Assembly (NCBI RefSeq): GCF_002086455.1
Contig: NZ_MVHC01000003.1
Coordinates: 124,001 to 188,000 of the forward strand
From: Mycolicibacter algericus DSM 45454
Lineage (GTDB): Bacteria > Actinomycetota > Actinomycetes > Mycobacteriales > Mycobacteriaceae
DNA: 64,000 nt
Direction of reading: 5' to 3'
In this document: positions 17,719 through 25,999 of the stretch, piece after piece
Position numbering within the stretch: position 1 is the stretch's first letter
Layout of the letters: every line of letters begins with the position of its first letter
Made by a program: the position numbers and the translations under genes
Notes under the pieces: model-generated
The model's database searches: none
What the model was told of the DNA's origin: nothing
What the model saw: only the letters and a program-made list of their open reading frames with translations

Positions 17719-19173
17719 TCAGAAGTGGAGGCCCGGAATGGGGATCGGGATCTTGATCCCGCCTTTACCTTTGCCTTTGCCTTTACCGCCTTTACCGTGA
17801 CCACCACGACCCCAGCCGCCGTCACCGTCCCAACCCCCTTTAGGCGGGCCGAGGATCGGGGGTCCGCCGGGCAGGCCGGGAATGTTGAGGTCCGGGATCA
17901 TCGGCGGCGGCAGCGCAGGCGGGGGCGGGAGCGCCGGCGGCGGCGGCGCTGGTGCCACCGGTGCGGGCGCAGGAGCGGGGGCCCGCGGCGCAGGTGCCGG
18001 GGCACGCGGCGGAGCTTGTTCGCCGGCCGGCACCGGCGGCGGAGCCTCCTGCGGTGGGGGGGCCGGGGACGGGACGGCGGCCTTGGACGGCGGGGGTTTG
18101 ACGACGTTGGCGCGCACGTCGGGACCGTGGTGGTTGGCCGCCCGCATGCCCACCGCCAGCGCTACCGCCAACGCCAGCACCCCGACCACGAACAACGCCG
18201 CGACGCCGCCGGTGACCAGCATCGGTTTGCGTTCGCGCTGCTGTATTCCGGTGGTGAAGTCCAGCAGCCGGGAGTCGACGAGCTCCGGCTGGTCGACGAC
18301 GCGCTGGGCGGCCGAGGGAAGGTAGCCGCTGTCGGTGTAGTCCGGGACCGCGCTGTAGGCCAGCGGCTCGATGTCGGCGGTGGCGTTGTAGTCGACCTCC
18401 TCGGCCGGGACGTAGGCGTATCCGGAGCTGACCACCGCCGGATCCAGCGAGCCGGTGCCGGGGTCCTGCGCCCAGGCCACCGCCCGGGTGGAGGACACGA
18501 ACAGCGGGGCGTGCGCACTGGCCAGCGCCGCACCACGGGCCAACGCCATGTCGGGTTCCTCGGGCGCGCTGACCGGCAGCGGGCTGGCCTTGCCCAACTC
18601 CGGTTTGATCATCGCGACGTTGACCCCGCCCGACCCCACCACGAACAACCCGTCGGGACGCGACTCCAGCCGTTGCGCGCCGGCAACCAGTTCGGTCAAC
18701 TCGCCGACCGCGCTGTCGTCGTCGGGTGACAGCGGCTGCCGATGGACCTCGGTGATCTCACCGTCATCGGAGTTGACCACCGCAAGGGTGGCGGCGTCAG
18801 GTTCGACGAACAACAGGGCGGTGCGGGCGTAGCGCGTCGCGCTGCCCACCGCCTGAGCCAGGGCGGCGGCGGCCAGGAACGCCGACACCAGCATCACGTT
18901 CTCGACCTTGTGCCCTATCAGGGCCTCGCGCAGCGCGGTGGCTTCGGCCGGGTCGCTCCAGGTCACCCCGGTCGAACTGAGCTGATAGCCGCCCTCACGA
19001 GCACCTTCGCGGGTGCCCAGGATCGCCGAGACCACCCGCTCCGGGGCGCTCTGGGTGTCGGCGCCGACGTCGAAGTCGTCGTGCTCCACCGTGACCCCGT
19101 CGGCACCTTCGCCTTCCACCAGGACCATGCGGACCGTCGAGGGTGCAACCGATACCCCGAGAACGATGTCCAC
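17719..19173 (-). CDS. DUF7159-type membrane protein, paralogue with Gly/Lys-rich tail
   Basis: I set the start at GTG 19173 (ribosome-binding site GGAGGTAG), so the N-terminus VDIVLGVSVAPSTVRMVLVE aligns with its paralogue at 15962-17650; the protein is then 484 residues. The N-terminal 300 residues align with the paralogue throughout. A single membrane helix lies near residues 318-343, followed by a Pro/Ala-rich segment. The tail differs: KGGKGKGKGKGG ending IKIPIPIPGLHF, rather than PSWLPG repeats. The gene pair is tandem, with 68 nt between the two genes. It seems a local duplication whose C-terminal tails diverged by repeat expansion. Confidence 0.75.
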   Translation of the reverse strand: MDIVLGVSVAPSTVRMVLVEGEGADGVTVEHDDFDVGADTQSAPERVVSAILGTREGAREGGYQLSSTGVTWSDPAEATALREALIGHKVENVMLVSAFLAAAALAQAVGSATRYARTALLFVEPDAATLAVVNSDDGEITEVHRQPLSPDDDSAVGELTELVAGAQRLESRPDGLFVVGSGGVNVAMIKPELGKASPLPVSAPEEPDMALARGAALASAHAPLFVSSTRAVAWAQDPGTGSLDPAVVSSGYAYVPAEEVDYNATADIEPLAYSAVPDYTDSGYLPSAAQRVVDQPELVDSRLLDFTTGIQQRERKPMLVTGGVAALFVVGVLALAVALAVGMRAANHHGPDVRANVVKPPPSKAAVPSPAPPPQEAPPPVPAGEQAPPRAPAPAPRAPAPAPAPVAPAPPPPALPPPPALPPPMIPDLNIPGLPGGPPILGPPKGGWDGDGGWGRGGHGKGGKGKGKGKGGIKIPIPIPGLHF

Positions 19174-19281
19174 AGCTACCTCCACCCACTGCTGATCGGC
19201 CAGTACTGAGGGCCGCACCCCCGCAGGGCCAGCCGGTACCGGCTACATCTCAGCCGCGGGGCGGCTGTCACAGCCGAAGGG

Positions 19282-19854
19282 CTAACCGGACTGGATGAAG
19301 TTCTGGTACGAGCGGGACGGCGTCGGCCCGCGCTGGCCCTGATATTTCGACCCTACTCGCGTACTGCCGTATGGGTGCTCCGCCGGACTCGTCAGCCGCA
19401 GCAGACACAGCTGGCCGATCTTCATACCCGGCCACAACGTGATCGGCAGATTCGCCACGTTGGACAGCTCCAAGGTGATGTGTCCGGAGAAACCCGGGTC
19501 GATGAATCCCGCGGTGGAGTGGGTCAGCAGGCCAAGGCGGCCCAGGCTCGACTTGCCCTCCAGCCGGCCGGCCAGATCGTCGGGCAACGTGCAGCACTCC
19601 AGGGTGGAGCCCAGCACGAACTCGCCGGGGTGCAGCACGAACGGCTCGCCGGCTTTGGGTTCGACCAGCGTGGTCAGCTCGTCCTGCTGCTTGGCGGGAT
19701 CGATGTGGGTGTACCGGGTGTTGTTGAACACCCGGAACAGGTTGTCGAGGCGGACGTCCACGCTGGACGGCTGGACCAGGGTGTCGTCGAAGGGGTCGAG
19801 GGCCAGGCGGCCGGCGGCGATTTCGGCCCGCAGATCACGGTCGGAGAGCAGCAC
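19282..19854 (-). CDS. dcd: dCTP deaminase (Dcd)
   Basis: The start is GTG at 19854 ([19 protein letters not shown]), giving 190 residues, the usual length. The trimeric enzyme deaminates dCTP to dUTP and, in mycobacteria, also hydrolyses dUTP to dUMP for thymidylate synthesis. The core motif [15 protein letters not shown] followed by [13 protein letters not shown] supplies the nucleotide-binding and catalytic Glu residues. The C-terminal strap [13 protein letters not shown] is intact. It lies next to tRNA-Gly, as in other mycobacteria. Confidence 0.96.
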   Translation of the reverse strand: MLLSDRDLRAEIAAGRLALDPFDDTLVQPSSVDVRLDNLFRVFNNTRYTHIDPAKQQDELTTLVEPKAGEPFVLHPGEFVLGSTLECCTLPDDLAGRLEGKSSLGRLGLLTHSTAGFIDPGFSGHITLELSNVANLPITLWPGMKIGQLCLLRLTSPAEHPYGSTRVGSKYQGQRGPTPSRSYQNFIQSG

Positions 19855-20007
19855 CGGACGAGCGTATCCGCTCGGCTGGCGCATCGCCCGCAGCGCCGAC
19901 AGTGCGGTTTGGTTGGCTTTTCGGCGGGTGCGCCGACCATTCCGCACACTCGGCGCCATCGTTGGCTGCCGGTCGGGCCGCAGGTGCTAGCCTGCTAGCG
20001 CACCCAT

Positions 20008-20081
20008 GCCGATGTAGTTCAATGGCAGAACATCAGCTTCCCAAGCTGAATACGCGGGTTCGATTCCCGTCATCGGCTCCA
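20008..20081 (+). tRNA. glyU: tRNA-Gly (anticodon CCC)
   Basis: The acceptor arm GCCGATG (20008-20014) pairs with CATCGGC (20071-20077), followed by discriminator T and encoded CCA (20079-20081). The anticodon arm TCAGC-TTCCCAA-GCTGA puts CCC at 20040-20042, and the T arm is CGGGTTCGATTCCCG. It decodes GGG glycine codons, which matter here because PGRS genes are glycine-rich. Confidence 0.97.
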
Positions 20082-20468
20082 CGTTTGACCAGGTCAGGCA
20101 ATCAAGGGCAGTCGCCCCCGTCGCGGGCTGACGATTGCCGGCCATCGCGGTAGACCGCGGACCCGGCCCCGTAGCTGAGATTTCGTTGGGCCTGGCGCCC
20201 GGTTCGGCGCAACCTTCCATCGGTCACGAGCGGTGACGTTCCCGCGCCAACGACCTTGGGGTACCGATCCTCCAGTGGGCTCATCCCACATCAGGCACAC
20301 CAAGGGTCATCTATCTGACGCAAAATGACGCAACTCGGATGACAATATCGAACATCGTTGACAACAAGTTAACGTCCACCTACCTTAGAAAGTACTAAGC
20401 GTTGAGTTACCAACGTGTTACAGAAAATCGTCCGCGGCCGGGAGCACGGTAAGGAAGGGAACGGGGGC
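20082..20468. other. 387-bp intergenic region between tRNA-Gly and the PGRS gene
   Basis: Apart from the hairpin at 20097-20139, I see no protein-coding frame or integrase-type att repeat. The last 150 bases are AT-richer and contain repeated GACGCAA/GACGCAA and TTGACAACAAG, so the promoter of the PGRS gene is likely here. CTTAG (20384-20388) and CTAAG (20395-20399) form a short inverted repeat about 70-85 bp before the ATG. Confidence 0.45.
20097..20139 (+). terminator. Hairpin downstream of tRNA-Gly, probable terminator
   Basis: GGCAATC (20097-20103) pairs with GATTGCC (20133-20139), and inside it GTCGCCC pairs with GGGC-T-GAC with one bulge, giving a two-step stem 16 nt after the tRNA. 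There is no T run. It could also reflect RNA processing. Confidence 0.5.
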
Positions 20469-21185
20469 ATGGCGAATCGGGGGAGCCTGGGTGTGGGGAG
20501 CACTAGGCAGGCGCGGTCGCGTCGGCGGAATCGCGCGGTGGGGACCGTGGCGTCGGTGGGGGCGTTCCTGACGTTCGGCGTGATGCCGTCGGCCCCGGCC
20601 CAGGCCGACGAGTTCGATTGGATCGCGGACGTGTTCGACATGTCCGCCTGGGTCGATGACGGTGGCGCCTCGGATGCCGTTAATTGGTTCGACTCGGCCA
20701 GCTGGAGCCTGGACGGTCTTGCGGGCAGCGCGGCGGCGGACGACTTCACCACCTGGGCTGAGACGTGGATCTACCAGCCGTTTCACACGATGATGCAGAA
20801 CTGGATGCAGACCGACTTCGGGATCGTTTTCCGCTATGTGCTCAACGAATCGTTCGGCAACGGGCAAATCCTGATCGGCAATGGCGCCGACGGTTACAGC
20901 GGCGGCACTTTGGAGGAGGCTGCCGGCCAGCCCGGCGGGCTGTGGTTCGGTGACGGCGGTGACGGCGGTACTGCCGCTTCCGGTGTTGGCGGCGCCGGCG
21001 GCGCGGCGTACTTCGGTAACGGTGGTGCCGGCGGTGACGGTACCGACGGTGCTGCCGGCGGCTCCGGCGGCAGTGTCGCCTACATCGGCATTGGCGGTGA
21101 CGGCGGTGCCGGCGGTGCCGGCGGACCCGGCGGTGACGGCGGTTGGTTGTTCGGAAGCGACGGGAACGCCGGCTCTCCGGGGTAG
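20469..21185 (+). CDS. Signal-peptide PGRS-type Gly-rich protein lacking a PE domain
   Basis: From the ATG at 20469 (AAGGAAGG ribosome-binding site) the 238-residue protein has a long basic n-region, a hydrophobic core and a cleavage site AQA-DE, indicating Sec export. A 100-residue folded region follows, then NGQILIGNGADG, which resembles the GRPLIGNGANG linker of PE_PGRS proteins, and finally GGDGG/GGAGG repeats typical of PGRS domains. No PE domain is present. It ends at TAG 21183-21185, but in-frame codons beyond the stop still read AGGSGAGIIG, so the repeat may once have been longer. A paralogue lies at 57337-58623. Confidence 0.78.
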   Translation: MANRGSLGVGSTRQARSRRRNRAVGTVASVGAFLTFGVMPSAPAQADEFDWIADVFDMSAWVDDGGASDAVNWFDSASWSLDGLAGSAAADDFTTWAETWIYQPFHTMMQNWMQTDFGIVFRYVLNESFGNGQILIGNGADGYSGGTLEEAAGQPGGLWFGDGGDGGTAASGVGGAGGAAYFGNGGAGGDGTDGAAGGSGGSVAYIGIGGDGGAGGAGGPGGDGGWLFGSDGNAGSPG

Positions 21186-21269
21186 GCCGGCGGCTCCGGA
21201 GCCGGCATCATCGGCGATTCCGGTCATCAAACTCCACGCGGGGCGCCCACGCACAGCACAATCACCACC

Positions 21270-22127
21270 ATGGGCCTATTCCCGAAGCCGCACGCCACCC
21301 TCACCGATGCCGAGGTCGCCGACGCCTTGAACCGCGCGGTAGCCGTTATCAACCCGCTGCTCGACCTGCTGGCGCAATCCGATCCGATCGGCCTGCGCCA
21401 GCGCACCCGCCGACTGCTCAGCCCGCCGCGCGGGCTGACCGGCCGGGTCCGGCGGTTCCGGCTACGCCGACGCCGCCACGAGGCCGGCCGCGGCCCCAGC
21501 GCCGCCGACCGTGCCAGAAACGCCGGCGCACAGTTGATGAACGCCGCCGACCTGCCGGGCACCGCCGCCTGGGAGCGGATGAGCCGCGATGAGCGCGTGC
21601 ACTGGTGGGTGCACCGGGTCGGCGCGCTGAACACCGTGGTGGTGGCCTCGCCGCGCGTCTTCGGGTGGCTGTCGCGGGTGGTGCCGGTCGGCGAGCTTGC
21701 CGGGTTCGTCAATCACGCCATCGTGCTGTGTGCGCTGGCCCGCGAGTACGGCGTCACCGACCGACGCGAGCAGGTGCGACTGCTCGCGTCGGTGCTGTGC
21801 CGGCGGGATCTTCCCGAGGACCTCGACGTGCCGCCGCCGCCCGATCCCGAGCCGCTCCCCGAAACTCCGCCGCCGGGCTGGAAGCCCCTGAAGACCATCA
21901 CCTCGTCGACCCCGGTGGTGATCACCCGGACCGTTTGGCAGCTGGCCGGGATCCTGCGGGCAACCTTCGAGGAAGCGGCTAAGCGCCCGCACCCGACGAA
22001 GCTGTACCAGCGGCTCAGTCTGCTCCCCGGGATCGGGGCGATCGCCGGATATTTCGGCGAGCGCGGCGCGCTGTTCCGGTCGGCGCGAGAAGGTGTGGCC
22101 TGGCTCGACCAGCACACCGTCGCTTAG
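21270..22127 (+). CDS. Conserved hypothetical protein, 285 residues
   Basis: I do not recognise the family. The protein begins MGLFPKPHATLTDAEVADAL and is largely helical. It has a basic stretch (RRFRLRRRRHEAGR, about residues 60-75), a Trp-rich segment (ERVHWWVHRVGAL) and a Pro-rich linker (PPPPDPEPLPETPPPGW) before a second helical half ending in a hydrophobic Gly/Ile-rich patch (LLPGIGAIAGYFGERG). This patch may bind a membrane. No signal peptide is present. It converges with and overlaps the GH16 gene by 4 nt. Codon usage is like its neighbours, so it is a real gene. Confidence 0.65.
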   Translation: MGLFPKPHATLTDAEVADALNRAVAVINPLLDLLAQSDPIGLRQRTRRLLSPPRGLTGRVRRFRLRRRRHEAGRGPSAADRARNAGAQLMNAADLPGTAAWERMSRDERVHWWVHRVGALNTVVVASPRVFGWLSRVVPVGELAGFVNHAIVLCALAREYGVTDRREQVRLLASVLCRRDLPEDLDVPPPPDPEPLPETPPPGWKPLKTITSSTPVVITRTVWQLAGILRATFEEAAKRPHPTKLYQRLSLLPGIGAIAGYFGERGALFRSAREGVAWLDQHTVA

Positions 22128-22945
22128 AACACCCGTATCCAGTCGACCAGCATCTCCGCCGGATAGTTGCCCGGGCCGGGGTCGCCGCCGCCCGAACCCG
22201 CGACGGCCAGATTCAGCACCGTGAACACCTGGTAGCCGGGATCATTGAAGGGCCAGTCGGCGACCGAGTTCGCCGGGACCGTGAAGTAGGGCGCGGCGCC
22301 GTCGACGTAGTCGCGCCAGAACCGGATGCCGTCGGTGTCCCACCGGCACCGCCAGGTGTGCCAGGCACTGTCCAGCGCGATCTGCTGGGTGGCCCATTCG
22401 GCCCCGTTGGCTTTGGTGTGGACGGTGGTCGCCGACGGCCAGTTGCCGTTGCCGTACCACTCCAGGACGTCGATCTCGCCGCGATCCTCGTTGCCCATCC
22501 ACCAGGCCGGCCAGGCGCCGGGGGTCAGGCAGTTGAGCTTGATGCGGGCTTCCCAGGTGTGGCCGATGCCGCCGGTCCACCGGCTCTGGACCTTGCCGCT
22601 GTAGTAGGTGTTGCCGTCTTTGGCGGCGCGCAGCACCAGGTTGGACTTGCCGTCGAGGAACACGTTGCGGCGATCGTCGCGGTACTGCCCGACGTTTTCG
22701 GGCCGCTCCCAGAAGGTCGGATCCTTCATGGACTCGCGGGCTCGCGCCACCGTCCACTTCGCCGAATCCGGGGCCGAGCCGGCGGGACCGTCGAACTCGT
22801 CACTGAACAGGTAGGTCTGTGCCGGCGCGGCGGGCAGCGGGCCCACCGGCGACGGCTGCGCCCAGGCCTCCGGGATGCGCATCGCGGTGGCCAGCATCCC
22901 GATCCCGGTGGTCAGCATCAGGCTGCGTCGATTGATCTCGGGCAT
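22124..22945 (-). CDS. Exported glycoside hydrolase family 16 protein
   Basis: The 273-residue protein has a signal sequence with a twin-arginine start (NRRSLML) and an AWAQP cleavage site near residue 30. A GH16 beta-jelly-roll domain follows (FSDEFDG, WEARIKL, PAWWMG) with the catalytic motif EIDVLE: nucleophile Glu157, Asp159 and acid/base Glu162. GH16 enzymes cleave beta-1,3 or beta-1,4 glucans and galactans; the mycobacterial relative Rv0315 is annotated as a beta-1,3-glucanase-like antigen. Substrate here is unknown. It is a tandem paralogue of the next gene, separated by about 50 nt. Confidence 0.86.
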   Translation of the reverse strand: MPEINRRSLMLTTGIGMLATAMRIPEAWAQPSPVGPLPAAPAQTYLFSDEFDGPAGSAPDSAKWTVARARESMKDPTFWERPENVGQYRDDRRNVFLDGKSNLVLRAAKDGNTYYSGKVQSRWTGGIGHTWEARIKLNCLTPGAWPAWWMGNEDRGEIDVLEWYGNGNWPSATTVHTKANGAEWATQQIALDSAWHTWRCRWDTDGIRFWRDYVDGAAPYFTVPANSVADWPFNDPGYQVFTVLNLAVAGSGGGDPGPGNYPAEMLVDWIRVF

Positions 22946-22993
22946 CTTCGAATGGTGCCATCGATCGGTGTCGACGGCACGGCGGAACGCCGG

Positions 22994-23896
22994 TTAGAAG
23001 ACGCGCACCCAGTCGATCAGCATGTCCGCCGGGTAGGACCCCTGCCGCGCGTCCCCGCCCCCGGAACCGCCGACCGCGAGGTTCAGGATCGGGAACACGG
23101 TGTAGCCCGGGTCGTTGAACGGCCAGACGCGGACCGGTTCCTCGATATCTTCGATGCCCGCCGCCGGGACGCTGAAGTAGGGCTCCATCCCCTCGACGTA
23201 GTCCTGCCAGAAGTACATGCCGCTGGCATTCCAGGTGACGCGCCAGTTGTGCCAGTTGCCGTCGACCGGAAACGCGAATGTTTCGAACGCGGTGCCGTAC
23301 GGGTTGGCGTGCACGGTGGTGCCGGACGGCCACTCGCCGTTGCCGTACCACTCCATCATGTCGATCTCGCCCTCGCGGCCCGGGTCGTCGTTGGACAACC
23401 ACCACGCCGGCCAGCAACCCGCCGTCTGGCAGTTCAGCTTGATGCGGGCTTCCCAGGTGGTGCCGATACCGCCACGCCAGTTACCGTGCACCAGCCCGCC
23501 GAAGTAGGTGTTGCCCTCCTGGGTGGCACGGATGACCAGGTTGGACTTGCCGTCGAGGAAAACGTTCTGCCGGCTGTCGCGGTACTGGTAGAAGTACTCG
23601 GGCCGGTCCCAGCCGACCGGGCGCCGGATCGGGGTGCGGTGGTTGGAGATCGTCCACTTCGACCGGTCGGGGGCGGAACCGGCCGGACCGTCGAACTCGT
23701 CATGCCAGATGAAGCCGCCGGGCTTGGCGCCGGCGGCGGGCGCCGCCGGATCGGCCGGCGCGGCCGGTGGCTGCGTCGGGTCGCCGGGCGCCCCGGGAGG
23801 TGCGGGAACAGCTCTGGCCAGCGGGTTCGGGGCGGTGGCCGCCAGCGCCCCGGCACCCAGCATCAACATGACTTGGCGGCGGTTCATCTCAGGCAC
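22994..23896 (-). CDS. Exported glycoside hydrolase family 16 protein (paralogue)
   Basis: The GTG at 23896 gives VPEMNRRQVMLMLGAGALAA, matching the paralogue's MPEINRR start and giving 300 residues. The twin-arginine-like NRRQVM signal is followed by a Pro/Ala linker of about 40 residues that the paralogue lacks, and then the GH16 domain. The catalytic motif EIDMME is intact, as are FDGPAGS and PAWWLSN. The insertion EDIEEPVRVWPFNDPG before the conserved PGYTVFPILNLAVGGSGGG segment distinguishes it, so substrate preference may differ. Probably cotranscribed with the downstream copy. Confidence 0.86.
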   Translation of the reverse strand: MPEMNRRQVMLMLGAGALAATAPNPLARAVPAPPGAPGDPTQPPAAPADPAAPAAGAKPGGFIWHDEFDGPAGSAPDRSKWTISNHRTPIRRPVGWDRPEYFYQYRDSRQNVFLDGKSNLVIRATQEGNTYFGGLVHGNWRGGIGTTWEARIKLNCQTAGCWPAWWLSNDDPGREGEIDMMEWYGNGEWPSGTTVHANPYGTAFETFAFPVDGNWHNWRVTWNASGMYFWQDYVEGMEPYFSVPAAGIEDIEEPVRVWPFNDPGYTVFPILNLAVGGSGGGDARQGSYPADMLIDWVRVF

Positions 23897-23962
23897 GGTG
23901 GCAATGTAACCCACGCCGGAACCGTGTCAAACCAGGCGTGCCCCACCTGTCGGTGGCCTACG

Positions 23963-24346
23963 TCACTCGCTTTGGTCGGCGCTGTCGTCGAGCACACCGA
24001 CGGCAATCCCATAGGGCAAAAACCGTACTTTTCGCCTGAGGTCGGGGTTGCGTTGGCTGGCGCGCAGGGCGTCGATCTCGGTGGCGTAGACCTGCTCGAC
24101 CCGGGCCGCGCCGTCGTCGCCGACGGTGTAGATGGCCCACACGCCGTCACCGGTCTCGCCGGTGGTCGGCGGCCCGGACCGCGCCGCCTGGGCCAGATCG
24201 GCGAGAATTCCGCCCCAGCCCGCCCGGTTGCCCGGGCCGAACGCTCCGGAGAACCGGTCGAATGCGGCGCGCAGCCCCTCACCGGCCTCGCGCATCATCC
24301 GGTCCAGGTCCTCGGAATCGAATCCGAATGCACCGTCGTTGCTCAT
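23963..24346 (-). CDS. Conserved hypothetical protein (Rv0313-like)
   Basis: From the ATG at 24346, with ribosome-binding site GGAAGGGG, the protein has 127 residues and starts MSNDGAFGFDSEDLDRMMRE. The N-terminal half is an amphipathic helix. The second half (DGVWAIYTVGDDGAARVEQVYATEIDALRASQ) looks like a small alpha/beta fold that ends VRFLPYGIAVGVLDD. No signal peptide or membrane span is present. Mycobacteria carry this gene near the GH16 gene, but no activity is known. Neighbouring genes are transcribed in the same direction. Confidence 0.7.
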   Translation of the reverse strand: MSNDGAFGFDSEDLDRMMREAGEGLRAAFDRFSGAFGPGNRAGWGGILADLAQAARSGPPTTGETGDGVWAIYTVGDDGAARVEQVYATEIDALRASQRNPDLRRKVRFLPYGIAVGVLDDSADQSE

Positions 24347-24410
24347 CGCCAACCCCTTCCGGCCCGGTGTCCCACCCAGTGTGCCCGCGGCGGGCGGGAT
24401 CCGGCCAGTG

Positions 24411-25265
24411 TCAGGCGGCGTCGACCCGGTCGCGCTCGTCGATCAGCCGGCGCCCGCTGCTCAGCCGGCGCCGCATCGCCCACAAGTAGTAGCGCGACGG
24501 CAACCAGCGGATCGGCCGCGGCACCAGCCGGTACACCGGCGGTAGCACCGCCATCAGCGCGTCGAACAGCTGCTGGTCGCGCGGGCTCCAGCTCCAGTGC
24601 AGTTGCTCGCGGAGTTGCGGCGGCAGCAGGCCGCGGGTGATCCACCGGTTCAACGGCATACCGAGCCGGATCAGCAGCGGCGAGTCGCCGCCGCGGAACA
24701 GCTCATGGCAGAACGCCCGAACATGGTCGTCGATGGTCAGCTCGTCGAGCTTGCGCTGCCAGTACTGCTCGAACTCGGCGCGGGTCGGCGGCCACATCTC
24801 CGGCTTGACCTGCAGCGTGGTGCCGTAGACCCCGGACTGCTGATACAGCCGTTCGGCCGTGGCGTCGTCCATCGGGCCCAGGAAGCGCTCGTAGAGGTCT
24901 TGGCCGTTCTTGTAAAGCGTGGCCGCCACCCACAGCTGCAGATCGGGGTCGAAGCCGTTGTAGACCACCGGGCCGTCCGGCTTCGACTTCACCGGCACGT
25001 GCGCCTGGTTGACCATCTTGGCCACGGCGCGCCGCTCCTCCTCGGTGCCGAGGGTGGTGACGTAGATGTAGGTCATGGTGGTGCGCAGCCGGTCCAGCGG
25101 CCGGGACAGCACCGTGGAGTGATCGGCGACGCCGTGTCCGACGCCGGGCTCGGCCAGCTGCAGCAGCACCGTCACGCCCGCGCCGAGGAACAGGAAACCC
25201 TCACCGACGTAGTCGGCCAGGTTCAGACCCCGGTCGACCGGTGGCTGGGACTGCCGGATAGCCAT
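24411..25265 (-). CDS. DUF2236 (MpaB/latex-clearing-like) protein
   Basis: The ATG at 25265 (MAIRQSQPPVDRGLNLAD) gives 284 residues. The DUF2236 fold is shown by the RPLDRLRTTMTYIYVTTLGT segment, a conserved basic YNGFDPDLQLWVAATL helix and FCHELFRGG, with His residues that bind heme b in studied relatives such as the rubber oxygenase Lcp. This makes an oxygenase plausible, although many members are uncharacterised. It is divergent from a TetR gene with a shared palindromic operator, so the regulator probably represses it, as in the Rv0275c/Rv0276 pair. Confidence 0.8.
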   Translation of the reverse strand: MAIRQSQPPVDRGLNLADYVGEGFLFLGAGVTVLLQLAEPGVGHGVADHSTVLSRPLDRLRTTMTYIYVTTLGTEEERRAVAKMVNQAHVPVKSKPDGPVVYNGFDPDLQLWVAATLYKNGQDLYERFLGPMDDATAERLYQQSGVYGTTLQVKPEMWPPTRAEFEQYWQRKLDELTIDDHVRAFCHELFRGGDSPLLIRLGMPLNRWITRGLLPPQLREQLHWSWSPRDQQLFDALMAVLPPVYRLVPRPIRWLPSRYYLWAMRRRLSSGRRLIDERDRVDAA

Positions 25266-25287
25266 GGCCGCATCCTCTCCGCTGTGC

Positions 25288-25316
25288 AACGATTCAACAA
25301 TAATTGTTGCATCGTT
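25288..25316. promoter_or_regulatory. 29-bp near-perfect palindrome, TetR operator
   Basis: AACGAT (25288-25293) mirrors ATCGTT (25311-25316), and CAACAAT (25295-25301) mirrors ATTGTTG (25303-25309), centred on A25302; only the bases at 25294 and 25310 fall outside the paired arms. It lies between the divergent DUF2236 and TetR start codons, so binding would control both. This is a typical length for a TetR operator. Confidence 0.8.
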
Positions 25317-25330
25317 CCGAGTTGTTGGCA

Positions 25331-25999
25331 ATGTCCTCGGCGGTAGATTCGACCTCGATGGTCGCCAATCCGTTGTTTGCGCTGCTCGGGGCGCCAGACG
25401 AGTCCGACGCCGATGCCCCCATCCTGCGGGCCGCGCTGGAGCAGTTCGCCTTGACCGGTGTCCGGCGGACCAGTACCGACGACATCGCCCGCCGCGCCGG
25501 GATCAACCGCGCCACGCTCTACCGGCGACTGGGCGCCAAGAGCGATATCGTCGCGGCCGCGTTCCTCTACGAGGCCGGGCGGGTGCTGACGCAGATCGAC
25601 TCCGGCACCGGCATGTTGGCCGACCATCCGGCCGACGCCGAGATCGATGACTACATCGTGCGGTTCTGCACCACGACCCTGGTCACGTTGCGCGACAACC
25701 GATTACTGCACCAGCTGCTCGAGGTGGACCGTGACGAGACACTGCGAGCGCTGACGATCGGAGCCGGTGACGTGGTCGAGCTGGCGTCGGCGTTCCTCGC
25801 CGAGCGCATCCGGTTGGTGCGGGAGCGCTCCGGCGGCTCGACCGACGCAAGCGAGATCGCTTCCCTGTCAGCGGTGCTGGCCCGGCTGACCCAGTCGCTG
25901 CTGCTGACGCCGGGTGGGCCGCCGCACTTGCACACCCACGCCGAGATCACGGCGTTCTCCGCCTCGGTGTTGGTTCCGCTGATCCGCGGGCGGGCTTAG
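25331..25999 (+). CDS. TetR-family regulator divergent from the DUF2236 gene
   Basis: I chose the ATG at 25331 (MSSAVDSTSMVANPLFALLG), giving 222 residues; an earlier TTG at 25304 lies inside the operator. The N-terminal helix-turn-helix is clear (ALEQFALTGVRRTSTDDIARRAGINRATLYRRLGAKSD, seen here as the TSTDDIARRAG and TLYRRLG elements). The helical ligand-binding domain follows. Position and operator suggest repression of itself and of the divergent DUF2236 gene. The ligand is unknown. Its 3' end overlaps the convergent gene by 4 nt. Confidence 0.85.
   Translation: MSSAVDSTSMVANPLFALLGAPDESDADAPILRAALEQFALTGVRRTSTDDIARRAGINRATLYRRLGAKSDIVAAAFLYEAGRVLTQIDSGTGMLADHPADAEIDDYIVRFCTTTLVTLRDNRLLHQLLEVDRDETLRALTIGAGDVVELASAFLAERIRLVRERSGGSTDASEIASLSAVLARLTQSLLLTPGGPPHLHTHAEITAFSASVLVPLIRGRA

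Noticed and set aside
20082..20468. Possible prophage attachment site downstream of tRNA-Gly
   Set aside because: I find no repeat of the tRNA 3' end, no integrase and no mobile gene; following genes look chromosomal.
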